A stretch of 64,000 nucleotides of DNA from contig NC_020453.1 of assembly GCF_000344805.1 (NCBI RefSeq), positions 4,621,001 through 4,685,000 on the forward strand, read 5' to 3'. Each line of letters opens with the position of its first letter. Position 1 is the stretch's first letter. Both the position numbers and the translations under genes were made by a program. The notes under the pieces were generated by a model. That model saw only the letters and a program-made list of their open reading frames with translations, searched no databases and was not told where the DNA came from. This stretch comes from Bradyrhizobium oligotrophicum S58 (GTDB lineage Bacteria > Pseudomonadota > Alphaproteobacteria > Rhizobiales > Xanthobacteraceae). Positions 8,491-16,222 of this stretch are shown in pieces.

Positions 8491-8509
8491 AGGCCGTCTC
8501 CGACGGCCT
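8491..8509 (+). terminator. GC-rich hairpin, possible terminator or attenuator
   Basis: AGGCCGTC and GACGGCCT form a perfect 8-bp stem around a 3-base loop, followed by TTCCCC rather than a T-tract. It lies between the genes at 7973 and 8540 and could terminate or attenuate read-through. Confidence 0.45.
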
Positions 8510-8539
8510 TCCCCGGCTGCAGCATCTGAGGAGATCACC

Positions 8540-9004
8540 TTGACGACCGCCGACACAAACCTCCCCGCGCTGGCGCCGACAGCGACCGTTGCGCGGCATC
8601 CGATCCACCCGATGCTCGTGCCATTTCCCATCGTCTGCTTCATCGGCGCGCTCGTCACGGACATCGCGTATTGGCGGACCGCCGAGATCATGTGGGCGGA
8701 CATGTCGGCCTGGCTCCTCCTGGTCGGCCTGATCATGGGCGTGCTGGCCGGCGTTGCCGGTCTGGTCGACTTTCTCGGCAACCGCCTGATTCGATCGCAG
8801 ACGCCGGCCTGGCCGCACATGATCGGCAACCTGATCGCGCTGGTGCTGGCCTTCTTCAACAACATGGTTCACTCGCGCGATGCCTGGACATCGGTGGTTC
8901 CGACCGGGATCATCCTGTCGCTCGTCACGGTCCTGATCCTTCCCATCACGGGATGGCTCGGCTGGGCGCTCGTGTACCGTCATGGCGTCGGAGTCGCCCG
9001 ATGA
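8540..9004 (+). CDS. DUF2231 membrane protein
   Basis: 154 residues from a TTG start at 8540, preceded by GAGGAGAT. No in-frame ATG would keep the conserved N-terminus. Family landmarks are RHPIHPMLVPFPIVCF at about residues 19-34 and four predicted membrane segments, as in DUF2231 (YccF/YgdD-type small membrane proteins of unknown role). Its stop overlaps the next start (ATGA), so it is coupled to the sugar-dehydrogenase lipoprotein gene. DUF2231 proteins are often encoded next to PQQ- or glucose/sorbosone-type dehydrogenases; a membrane anchor or haem/quinone-interacting role is possible but not shown. Confidence 0.82.
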   Translation: MTTADTNLPALAPTATVARHPIHPMLVPFPIVCFIGALVTDIAYWRTAEIMWADMSAWLLLVGLIMGVLAGVAGLVDFLGNRLIRSQTPAWPHMIGNLIALVLAFFNNMVHSRDAWTSVVPTGIILSLVTVLILPITGWLGWALVYRHGVGVAR

Positions 9005-10341
9005 GCAATCTCAACGCGCGGCACGTTGCGCCCCTGCTCACGGCACTGCTGCTCGGAACCTCCGCCTTCGGCCTCGCCGGCTGCAACGAAGGTGGCGATC
9101 CCAAGGCCGAGGTCGGGGGCAACGTCAAGCTGCCGCCGTTGACGCAGTATCTGCTGCCGCCGATGAACGTCGCCACGGTGGTCGGCTGGAAGCAGGGCGA
9201 GACTCCCAAGGTCGCACCGGGCCTGAAGATCGAGGCGCTCGCCATTGGCCTGCAGCATCCGCGCTCGCTGTACACCCTGCCCAATGGCGACGTGCTCGTG
9301 GTGGAATCCAAGGCACCGCCGCCGCCGCCCGCAAGACGGCCGAAGGACATCGTCATGGCCTTCGTGGAATCGTGGGCGACGTCGGGCGGCAGTACCGGAG
9401 CGAGCAACCGCGTCACGCTGCTGCACGACGCCAACGGCGACGGAATCCCCGAGCAGAAAAGCGTCTTCATCGACCACATGAACTCGCCGTTCGGCGTCGC
9501 GCTGGTTGGCAACGACCTCTACATCGCCAACACCGACGCCATCGTCCGCTATCCGTACACGCCCGGCGAAACCCAGATGAAGGACCCGGGCACGACGCTG
9601 ATCTCGCTGCCCGGCGGCCCGATCGACCACCATTGGACCAAGAGCCTGACGGCGAGCCCGGACGGCCGGCTGCTCTATGTCGGTGTCGGCTCCAACAGCA
9701 ACATCACCGAGAACGGCATCGAGGCGGAGAAGAACCGCGCCGCCATCCTCGAGGTGGATCGCAGCTCCGGCCGCTGGCGCATCTTCGCGAGCGGACTGCG
9801 CAATCCGAACGGGCTGAGCTTCGAGCCGCAGAGCGGCGCATTGTGGACGGTGGTCAACGAGCGTGACGAGATCGGCCCCGACCTCGTGCCGGACTACATG
9901 ACGTCGGTGAAGGATGGCGGTTTTTATGGCTGGCCGTACAGCTATTACGGCCAACACGTCGATCCGCGCGTGAAGCCACAACGGCCGGACCTCGTCGAGA
10001 AGGCGATCGTCCCGGACTACGCGCTAAGCTCCCATGTCGCGCCGCTCGGCATGACCTTCTACACGGCCAATACTCTGCCACAGACCTATCGTGGCGGCGC
10101 CTTCGTCGGCGAGCATGGCAGTTGGAACCGCACGCCGCTGAACGGCTACAAGGTCGTCTATGTGCCGTTCTCGGCGGGCAAGCCGAACGGCGAGGCACAG
10201 GACGTCGTGACTGGCTTCCTCAACGATCAGAACGAGGCACGGGGCCGGCCAGTCGGCCTCGCTGTCGACAAGACCGGCGCGCTTCTGATCGCCGATGATG
10301 TCGGCAACACGGTCTGGCGCGTCACCGCATCTGGCAGCTAA
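9001..10341 (+). CDS. Sorbosone/glucose-type PQQ-dependent sugar dehydrogenase, lipoprotein
   Basis: 446-residue periplasmic lipoprotein. The signal peptide ends in the lipobox LAGC near residue 28, so it is probably anchored by a lipidated Cys. The body is a six-bladed beta-propeller of the soluble glucose dehydrogenase / L-sorbosone dehydrogenase type. Visible features are the HPRSLYTLPNGDVLVVES blade start, the Ca-binding-like DANGDGIPE, FASGLRNPNGLSFEP, and GEHGSWNRTPLNGYKV near the C-terminus. Such enzymes oxidise sugars with PQQ and pass electrons to the respiratory chain. The start overlaps the DUF2231 gene. Cofactor and substrate are inferred from the family; some members lack activity. 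Confidence 0.88.
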   Translation: MSNLNARHVAPLLTALLLGTSAFGLAGCNEGGDPKAEVGGNVKLPPLTQYLLPPMNVATVVGWKQGETPKVAPGLKIEALAIGLQHPRSLYTLPNGDVLVVESKAPPPPPARRPKDIVMAFVESWATSGGSTGASNRVTLLHDANGDGIPEQKSVFIDHMNSPFGVALVGNDLYIANTDAIVRYPYTPGETQMKDPGTTLISLPGGPIDHHWTKSLTASPDGRLLYVGVGSNSNITENGIEAEKNRAAILEVDRSSGRWRIFASGLRNPNGLSFEPQSGALWTVVNERDEIGPDLVPDYMTSVKDGGFYGWPYSYYGQHVDPRVKPQRPDLVEKAIVPDYALSSHVAPLGMTFYTANTLPQTYRGGAFVGEHGSWNRTPLNGYKVVYVPFSAGKPNGEAQDVVTGFLNDQNEARGRPVGLAVDKTGALLIADDVGNTVWRVTASGS

Positions 10342-10368
10342 CTCGGCGCTCACGCGATGGAGGACGGA

Positions 10369-10566
10369 ATGGGACTTGCGCAATACGCAATTGTCGCGGT
10401 GGAAGACCACTGGAGTGTGCTGCATGACGGCAACGTTCACGGTGACTACGCGACCAAGGAAGCGGCGTTCGAATCGGCGGCCGCAGCGGCCACTCTGGCG
10501 CTGAAGCAGGGCCATGAAGTGCACCTCAGCGTGCCCGGCAACGATCCAGAGCGATCAAACAACTAA
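10369..10566 (+). CDS. Small conserved-looking protein, DUF2188-like
   Basis: 65 residues. I chose the ATG at 10369 because GGAGGAC lies at the right distance; an ATG 12 bases upstream has none. The sequence (YAIVAVEDHWSVLHDGNVHG, then a TKEAAFESA helix and EVHLSVPG) follows the beta-hairpin plus helix pattern of DUF2188 proteins, small soluble proteins of unknown function. The resemblance is loose. It lies 28 bases after the sugar dehydrogenase in a stress-associated block. No further role can be given. Confidence 0.6.
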   Translation: MGLAQYAIVAVEDHWSVLHDGNVHGDYATKEAAFESAAAAATLALKQGHEVHLSVPGNDPERSNN

Positions 10567-10574
10567 TGAGCAAA

Positions 10575-10604
10575 AGCTCGCGGCGGCCCGGTTCCGCCGC
10601 GGCT
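10575..10604 (+). terminator. Imperfect GC-rich hairpin after the small gene
   Basis: AGCTCGCGGCGG and CCGCCGCGGCT pair with one bulge around a 7-base loop just after the stop at 10566. No T-tract follows, so termination is only likely. Confidence 0.4.
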
Positions 10605-10624
10605 TCCGCTGATCGTGAACCGCA

Positions 10625-10642
10625 CGCTAACGTGTGTTAGCG
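10625..10642. repeat. Perfect dyad CGCTAAC-GTGT-GTTAGCG
   Basis: A 7-bp perfect inverted repeat with a 4-base centre, 54 bases before the start of the small gene at 10696. It could be an operator or a leader hairpin of that gene. Confidence 0.4.
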
Positions 10643-10695
10643 ACATCGGCGTGATGAGGTCGCAGACTTCTGTTCGGGAGAACAGGAGTTCATCG

Positions 10696-10902
10696 ATGTC
10701 AGTCAAGCGAATCCGACGCAAGCAGGTCATTTCGTTCGCAGAACGTCTGCAGCAGGCTGCGGCGGCCGCGCGCGACGCGGCCGAGTTGCTGCCTGCGGGG
10801 CAAGAACGCGACCTGCTGTTGAGGAAGGCGCTCCAGGCCGAGACTGCGGCGCATATCAATCAGCTGTTGAGCGCCCCGATCCTGCAGGCCGCCGACCGCT
10901 AG
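10696..10902 (+). CDS. Small helical protein of unknown function
   Basis: 68 residues from the ATG at 10696 with ACAGGAG upstream. The sequence begins with a basic stretch (MSVKRIRRKQ), followed by one long Ala/Glu/Leu-rich helix pattern (FAERLQQAAAAARDAAELLP, then LLLRKALQAETAAHINQLL). No cysteine, signal peptide or membrane segment is present. It is probably a cytoplasmic helical protein. No family is recognised and no partner is apparent. Confidence 0.6.
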   Translation: MSVKRIRRKQVISFAERLQQAAAAARDAAELLPAGQERDLLLRKALQAETAAHINQLLSAPILQAADR

Positions 10903-11023
10903 CGCGCTGCGCCGAGCGCTACGAGACGGCGCGACAACGCTCCCCCGCCTGCCGCCTCGTGGCAGGAACTCCAACGCATCGAACGCTTTGACTGGGAAAA
11001 TGACGTGTCCCAGCGAGGTGATG

Positions 11024-11818
11024 ATGGCGCGGCTCGTGATCGGCACATCGGGATGGCACTATGCATCCTGGCGCGGCGCGTTTTACCCGTCCGGCCTGAT
11101 GATCAAGCACCAGCTGCCCTATTACGCTACGCAATTCGAGACCACCGAATTGAACGGCGTGTTCTATCGGACGCCGACCGAAGCCGCCGTTCGCAGCTGG
11201 CGCGATCAGACCGGCCCCGATTTCGTCTTTGCCTGGAAGGCCTCGAAGTTCATCACGCATTGGAAGCGGCTGTCCGCGCGCTCGGTGAACAGCATCGAGC
11301 TGATGGAGAGCCGGCTGGCGTTGCTCGGCGACAAGGCTGGCCCGGTGCTGTTTCAGTTGCCGCCGCAATTCGAGGCCGACCCCGAGCGGCTGGAAGCCTT
11401 CCTGCCGCTGCTGCCCAGGCACCGGCGCTACAGCTTCGAATTCCGTCATCCGAGCTGGTATGCGCCTTCGGTCATTCGCCTGCTGAGAGCGGCGAACATC
11501 TCGCTATGCCTGTCGGATCATCACGACGCTCCAGCGCCCTGGAGACGTACCGCCGACTTCGTCTACGTGCGCGGCCATGGCCCCGGCGGTCGCTACAAGG
11601 ACAACTATCCGACTGCGGCGCTCGAGGATTGGGCCAAGCGCGTCCATGCATGGTCGGCGCAGGGCATCGATGTCTTCGTCTACTTCGACAACGATCAGAA
11701 GAGCGCAGCTCCCGCCGACGCATTGCGACTGCGCGCCCTGCTCGACGCTGTCCGCGGGCGAAGACGGCACGCAACGCGACGGCCCACAACGGAACATCGG
11801 GCCCAGCTTCCTGTTTAA
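11024..11818 (+). CDS. DUF72 protein (YecE-like)
   Basis: 264 residues from the ATG at 11024 (an adjacent ATG at 11021 is equally possible), with GAGG upstream. DUF72 landmarks are visible: GTSGWHYASWRGAFYP at the N-terminus, QFETTELNGVFYRTP, FAWKASKFITHWKRL, YSFEFRHPSWY, and VYFDNDQKSAAPADA near the end. The fold is a TIM barrel with a conserved, enzyme-like pocket; its biochemical role is not established. The last 30 bases contain an EcfG-like promoter for the next gene. The final ~15 residues are basic and poorly conserved in type, as if added by a late stop. Confidence 0.86.
   Translation: MARLVIGTSGWHYASWRGAFYPSGLMIKHQLPYYATQFETTELNGVFYRTPTEAAVRSWRDQTGPDFVFAWKASKFITHWKRLSARSVNSIELMESRLALLGDKAGPVLFQLPPQFEADPERLEAFLPLLPRHRRYSFEFRHPSWYAPSVIRLLRAANISLCLSDHHDAPAPWRRTADFVYVRGHGPGGRYKDNYPTAALEDWAKRVHAWSAQGIDVFVYFDNDQKSAAPADALRLRALLDAVRGRRRHATRRPTTEHRAQLPV
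11791..11815 (+). promoter_or_regulatory. EcfG-like general-stress promoter inside the DUF72 gene end
   Basis: GGAAC at 11791-11795, a 16-nt spacer and TGTT at 11812-11815 (17 nt to GTT). The predicted start near 11822 leaves a 25-base leader before the DUF4142 start codon at 11847. Confidence 0.6.
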
Positions 11819-11846
11819 TCCTCGACCTGACATCAGAGGAACGACC

Positions 11847-12380
11847 ATGAAGCGCACGATCATCGCAATCAGTTGCCTTGTGCTAGCCGGCCCCGCTTTG
11901 GCGCAATCGATCGGAGAAAAGACCGGCGTCAATTCGGCGCTCGGGATCACGCCGAGCACCGAGGACTTCGTCAAGCAGGTCGCCATCAGCGACATGTTCG
12001 AGCTGCAGTCGAACAAGCTCGGCGAGGAGAAAGGCAACGCTCAGCAGAAGAGCTTCGCCGCGCAGATGGTGAAGGACCACACCAAGACCTCCAGCGAGCT
12101 GAAGAGCATGGTCGAGAGCGGCAAGATCAAGGCGCAACTCCCGACCGCTTTGGACAGCGCGCATCAGAGCAAGCTCGACAAGCTGAAGGGCGCTCAGGGC
12201 AAGGATTTCAGCGCCGATTTCGATGACATGCAGGTGAGTGCCCACAAGGACGCGGTGTCGCTGTTCGAGCGCTATGCCAAAGGAGGCGACAATCCCGAGC
12301 TGAAGGACTGGGCCGGCAAGACGCTGCCGGCGCTGCAGCACCATCTCGACATGGCGCAGAATCTCACCAAAGTTAAGTGA
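11847..12380 (+). CDS. DUF4142 periplasmic protein
   Basis: 177 residues. The signal peptide (MKRTIIAISCLVLAGPALAQ) is cleaved near residue 19. The rest is an all-helical, ferritin-like four-helix-bundle pattern typical of DUF4142: FVKQVAISDMFELQSNKLG, then KSFAAQMVKDHTKTSSELK, then a helix ending in TLPALQHHLDMAQNL with paired His. These proteins are exported and often stress-induced; no activity is established. AGAGGAACGACC precedes the ATG. An EcfG-like promoter and a strong terminator make this a probable single-gene stress transcript. Confidence 0.87.
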   Translation: MKRTIIAISCLVLAGPALAQSIGEKTGVNSALGITPSTEDFVKQVAISDMFELQSNKLGEEKGNAQQKSFAAQMVKDHTKTSSELKSMVESGKIKAQLPTALDSAHQSKLDKLKGAQGKDFSADFDDMQVSAHKDAVSLFERYAKGGDNPELKDWAGKTLPALQHHLDMAQNLTKVK

Positions 12381-12408
12381 GAAGTGAGAAGCGGCTACAA
12401 CTAATGAT

Positions 12409-12430
12409 CCCCGGCAAAGCCGGGGGCTTT
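12409..12430 (+). terminator. Rho-independent terminator of the DUF4142 gene
   Basis: CCCCGGC, loop AAA, GCCGGGG, then GCTTT: a 7-bp GC stem and a short T-run 28 bases after the stop codon at 12380. Confidence 0.75.
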
Positions 12431-12863
12431 AGGGCACGCGGCCGCTGAAGGGGACCTATCGCGGCGTGCTCGCGGCACCCAAGAATTGGGGTCCCAAGGG
12501 GGGCTCGACGCCATCAATTCGCTGACCGGGCCGAACGTCCTCGCCTCTCGCTCCGTATTCGCGCCCAGAAGTTCTGCCCCGCGAAATTCCGTTTCCGCTC
12601 TCCTTGTACCCGGCCAGACGGATCGCGCCTTTGCCGTCGATATAACCAGTCTCCCGCGAAGCGACCTACTTTGGCGGGATCCAACGCCTCAAGTACACAT
12701 GATCAGCATCAAGGAAATTGCCGTGGCCGGACGGAAACAGAGTCCGGTGAAACGGCTGTAGGCAAAGTTGCGGGCATTGCAGGCATTGAGGTAACATTCT
12801 AACATAGGTTATTGTAGTCGCACCACATGGAACCCCTATAAGCGATCTCGGGGGAACCGCTCC
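12431..12863. other. Gene-free region
   Basis: About 430 bases between the terminator and the Crp/Fnr regulator. An open frame at 12486-12761 has no ribosome-binding site and reads as non-coding. I see no FNR-type box in front of the regulator. Confidence 0.45.
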
Positions 12864-13601
12864 TTGAGTCACCTGGTACGCAAGCTCGAGAACTTCGTCC
12901 GCCTCTCTGCGGCGGATCGCCTGATGCTCAACCGCGCTGCGGCGCAGAGGGTGAGGACGTTTGCGCCGCGCACCGACATCGCGCGCGAAGGCGAAAAGCC
13001 CAAGGACGTTCATTTGATCTTGAACGGCTGGGCCTGCCGTTACAAGCAGCTCGAGGACGGCCGGCGTCAGATCGTCTCGTTCTTCCTGCCTGGCGACATC
13101 TGCGACCTCAACATCTTCCTCCTGCGCGAGATGGACCACTCGATCGGCACCATCACTTCGGTGTCGATCGCCGACCTGTCACGCGAGTTCTTCGACGAGA
13201 TCAGCACCGGCTTCCCGCGCGTCGCCACCGCTTTCTGGTGGGAAACGCTGGTCAACGCCGCGATCCAGCGCGAATGGACCATGAATCTCGGACAGCGCAC
13301 CGCGTCCGAACGCATGGCGCATTTGTTGTGCGAACTGTTCTTCCGCCTGCGGCTGGCCGGTCTGGCCGACGACCAGAGCTGCAGTTTCCCGCTCACCCAG
13401 GCCGACCTCGCCGAGGCGACCGGCCTGTCGAAGGTCCACGTCAACCGCACGCTCCAGGAGTTGCGCGCCAGCAACCTGATCGTTCTCAAGGGCAAGATGC
13501 TGGTCCTGCCGGATATCGAGCGCCTGATGAGCGCCGGCCTTTTCAACGCCAATTACTTGCATTTGGACCGTGAAGGTCGTCAGCTCGATGCGAATGATTG
13601 A
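12864..13601 (+). CDS. Crp/Fnr-family transcriptional regulator
   Basis: 245 residues from a TTG start at 12864 with GGGGGAAC upstream. The N-terminal half is a cyclic-nucleotide-binding-like beta-roll (FAPRTDIAREGEKPKDVHLI, FFLPGDICDLNIFL). A long dimerisation helix follows, then a C-terminal winged helix (FPLTQADLAEATGLSKVHVN, RTLQELRASNLI). The four N-terminal cysteines that hold the Fnr iron-sulfur cluster are absent, and the Arg-Ser cAMP pocket of Crp is not seen, so the ligand is unknown. It resembles the many orphan Crp/Fnr proteins of rhizobia. The kinase gene follows on the same strand after 72 bases. Confidence 0.9.
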   Translation: MSHLVRKLENFVRLSAADRLMLNRAAAQRVRTFAPRTDIAREGEKPKDVHLILNGWACRYKQLEDGRRQIVSFFLPGDICDLNIFLLREMDHSIGTITSVSIADLSREFFDEISTGFPRVATAFWWETLVNAAIQREWTMNLGQRTASERMAHLLCELFFRLRLAGLADDQSCSFPLTQADLAEATGLSKVHVNRTLQELRASNLIVLKGKMLVLPDIERLMSAGLFNANYLHLDREGRQLDAND

Positions 13602-13673
13602 GACGTCCCGAGCGCCGACGCGAGCGGATTGCGCTAGACTGGCGGGCTGCGGCGGGCTGCCGGGGATACGGCG

Positions 13674-15746
13674 ATGGTCGAACAGCGTATGGGTGATGGG
13701 CCTTTCGAGCAGGAGATCGTGCATCGCCTGGGGCTGATGCCGAATCTATTCCGGTCGGCGCCATCAGCCCCGGAAACGACTCGCCAGCTCTGGCAGCTCG
13801 CGAAATGTGCCTATCTGGATGCGCCGCTGCCGGCTCTGTTCAAGGAGCGGCTGGCCGTCCATCTCTCACGCCTTGGCTGCTCGTCCTATTGCCTGGCCCG
13901 GCACTTCGGCTTCCTGATCGGATTGGGCCGTCCGGCCGGCGACGCGACATGCCGGCCGGAAACGATCGATCAGGCCCGCCAGCTGCTCTCGATACCGCTC
14001 TCCGATGCCGCACGCGTCACGGCAGCGCTGGACCGCCTGGAGGCCGTCGCAGCCGCGCGCGAAATCCCCGAGCCCCGCAGCGCCGACGAGGCCGACCTGT
14101 TCGAGGCCGCGGCGGCGCTGTTCCTGCAGAGCGCGGCGGCGCCCCGCTCCCGGTTCGCCGTCCGTAAGGCATTCGGCGAGGCGCAATTCGAGCTGTTGAC
14201 GGCCTTCCTGGCCTATCTGCGCATGACGCATTTCTGGGCCGATACGCATCCCGAACTGGCGATCGATCCGGACGTGCTGGAGCTCGCGCGATCCGATCCC
14301 GAGCTCGCAGAACACCTCGGCTGCGGCGAAGTGTGTCGCGCAGCTCAGCCCCCGCGCCCCGAATCCGCTGCGAACGGCAGCGAGACGAGCGCGCACCGGC
14401 TGCAGCGCCTGCTCGAGATCGATTCCGTCGGCGTGCTGTTCTTCGACCATGCCGAGGGTACGCTGATCGATGCCAACGACGCCTTCCTCGCCATGACCGG
14501 CTATTCGCGGGACGAGGTGCGCGACCGGCAGCTGAACTGGCAGAACATGACGCCGCCGGAATGGCGCGGCAGCTCCGCCGAGCAGATCGACCTCTTGCAG
14601 CAGACCGGCCGGATCGGCCCCTACGAGAAGGAATATTTCCGCAAGAACGGCGAGCGCACCTGGATGATGTTTGCCGGCCGCGACCTCGGCGACGGCACCG
14701 TGGTCGAGCTCGCGATGAACATCGACGACCACAAGCGCACCGAGGCGGCGCTGCGCGAGAGCGAGGCGCGCTTCCGCCAGTTCGGCGAGGCATCGTCCGA
14801 CGTGGTGTGGATCCGCGATGCGCAGACAATGCAGTGGGACTATGTCAGCCCCGCATTCGAGACGATCTACGGCGCCCCGCGCGCCGCCGTGCTCCAGGGC
14901 GACCATCTCGCGCAATGGACCGGACTGATGCTGCCCGAGGATCGGCCGCGCGCGATCGCAGGCCTCGAACGCGCCCGGCAAGGCGAGCGCGACAGCTTCG
15001 ATTTCCGCATCGTCAGGCAGACCGACGGCGCCGTCCGCTGGCTCCGTATCCGCACTTTCCCCATGGTCGACGCTTCGGGTCGCGTGCAGCGAATCGGCGG
15101 CATCACCCAGGACATCACGGCACTGGTGTCAGCCGTCGAGCACCAGAAGTTGCTGCTCGCCGAGCTGCAGCACCGCGTGCGCAACATGCTCGCGGTGATC
15201 CGCTCGATCATCAGGCGCACCGGAGAATCGAGCGAGAGCGTCGAGGACTTCGCCAGCCATCTCGAGGGCCGCATCACGGCGCTGTCGCGCATTCAGGCCG
15301 TCGTCACGCGCGATCCGCTCGCCGGCTTCGATCTGGCCGAGTTGATTGCCGATGAGTTGCGCGCCAGCGCGGCACGCGAGGACCGGCAGTTCTCGTTGTC
15401 CGGGCCTGCGGTGCGGATCAGGGGGAAGGCGGCCGAGAGCATCGGGCTTGCGATCCATGAGCTCGCGACCAACGCGCTGAAATACGGCGCGCTGACCGTC
15501 CCGCGCGGCTTCATCAGGATCGAATGGCGTCACGACGAGCGCGATGCGAGCAACTGGCTCGTCCTCGACTGGACCGAAACCGGCATGTCGGGTCGTCAGC
15601 TCGGTTCGAGCAGGCAGGGATTTGGAACCGTGCTGCTCGAGCAGATGCTGCCCTATGACGTCGGCGCGCGGGTGGCCCGGCGTTTCGAGCCGAGCGGCCT
15701 GCGCTGTGAGATCTGGCTGCCTGCGGACGGCATCCTGAAACGCTGA
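13674..15746 (+). CDS. HWE-family sensor histidine kinase with CMD-like N-terminus and two PAS domains
   Basis: 690-residue protein without a membrane segment, so cytoplasmic. Residues 1-225 resemble the carboxymuconolactone decarboxylase/AhpD-like helical fold, with C69-x3-C73-x3-H77 in SRLGCSSYCLARHFGFLIG. PAS domain 1 is at about 245-355 (ending NIDDHKRTEAAL) and PAS 2 at about 365-485 (ending ITQDITALV). The kinase core starts at ELQHRVRN with the phospho-acceptor His500, followed by the HWE-type HELATNALKYGAL and DWTETG boxes. HWE kinases phosphorylate separate response regulators; none is adjacent. The Cys/His site suggests a redox or peroxide input, by inference. The Crp/Fnr gene lies just upstream. 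Confidence 0.88.
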   Translation: MVEQRMGDGPFEQEIVHRLGLMPNLFRSAPSAPETTRQLWQLAKCAYLDAPLPALFKERLAVHLSRLGCSSYCLARHFGFLIGLGRPAGDATCRPETIDQARQLLSIPLSDAARVTAALDRLEAVAAAREIPEPRSADEADLFEAAAALFLQSAAAPRSRFAVRKAFGEAQFELLTAFLAYLRMTHFWADTHPELAIDPDVLELARSDPELAEHLGCGEVCRAAQPPRPESAANGSETSAHRLQRLLEIDSVGVLFFDHAEGTLIDANDAFLAMTGYSRDEVRDRQLNWQNMTPPEWRGSSAEQIDLLQQTGRIGPYEKEYFRKNGERTWMMFAGRDLGDGTVVELAMNIDDHKRTEAALRESEARFRQFGEASSDVVWIRDAQTMQWDYVSPAFETIYGAPRAAVLQGDHLAQWTGLMLPEDRPRAIAGLERARQGERDSFDFRIVRQTDGAVRWLRIRTFPMVDASGRVQRIGGITQDITALVSAVEHQKLLLAELQHRVRNMLAVIRSIIRRTGESSESVEDFASHLEGRITALSRIQAVVTRDPLAGFDLAELIADELRASAAREDRQFSLSGPAVRIRGKAAESIGLAIHELATNALKYGALTVPRGFIRIEWRHDERDASNWLVLDWTETGMSGRQLGSSRQGFGTVLLEQMLPYDVGARVARRFEPSGLRCEIWLPADGILKR

Positions 15747-16222
15747 CGCGTCGGCAAGGATGGCCGAGCGAGCCGGAGCGCCATCGGCGTAGCCTTCGCC
15801 CTCCATTCGGAGTATGCTTTGGCAACGGCCGGAGGTACCGGTCGTACGAAACGCGCAACTGCCATGCCTTTGCCTTGGTTTGGCCTGATATGGCAGAGAG
15901 TGCGGAGTACGCGAGGGAATCGGCCGAGCGTCGACGCGGCGGAACGATGATGGGGCGTTCCGACGCATCCGGCTCAGCCAAGACTAACACCGTGCACATG
16001 CAGAAGCGTGCGCATGTGGGACAACCGGTATCCAGGTTCTGTTCTGATACGGCCTTCGGGCCGAGCGTCTCGCGTCGTCGTCACATTGACGTCGTCGTCA
16101 TCGGGCGTCGGTGCCACGAGACGTCAGTACGACGAGGCGTTGGCGAGAGGCATTGGTACGAGACATCAGGACGGAGCCGAGCGCCGCCAACGAGGCGGAC
16201 GACAACGGAGGACGGAGCGTCA
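15747..16222. other. Long leader or gene-free region with hairpins
   Basis: The reading frame of the downstream gene stays open through about 350 bases here, but the translation is basic, low-complexity and lacks a ribosome-binding site. The DNA shows hairpin potential: CACATGC and GCATGTG, and a CGGCC-TTCG-GGCCG stem-loop at 16050-16063. GTCGTCGTCA-like repeats lie around 16075-16100. It may be an untranslated leader. Confidence 0.4.

Noticed and set aside
10613..10638. TGAAC...TGTT before the gene at 10696 as an EcfG promoter
   Set aside because: The -35 has one mismatch and the spacer is only 14 nt; it is more simply a hairpin (CGCTAAC-GTGT-GTTAGCG).
12486..12761. 91-codon open frame in the region before the Crp/Fnr gene
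   Set aside because: No ribosome-binding site, Ser/Arg-rich translation with no recognisable pattern, and it lies in a region with a terminator; likely a chance frame in GC-rich DNA.
15875..16222. In-frame upstream extension of the membrane protein gene
   Set aside because: Translation is basic and low-complexity, and the ATG at 16223 has a good ribosome-binding site; extension considered leader DNA.
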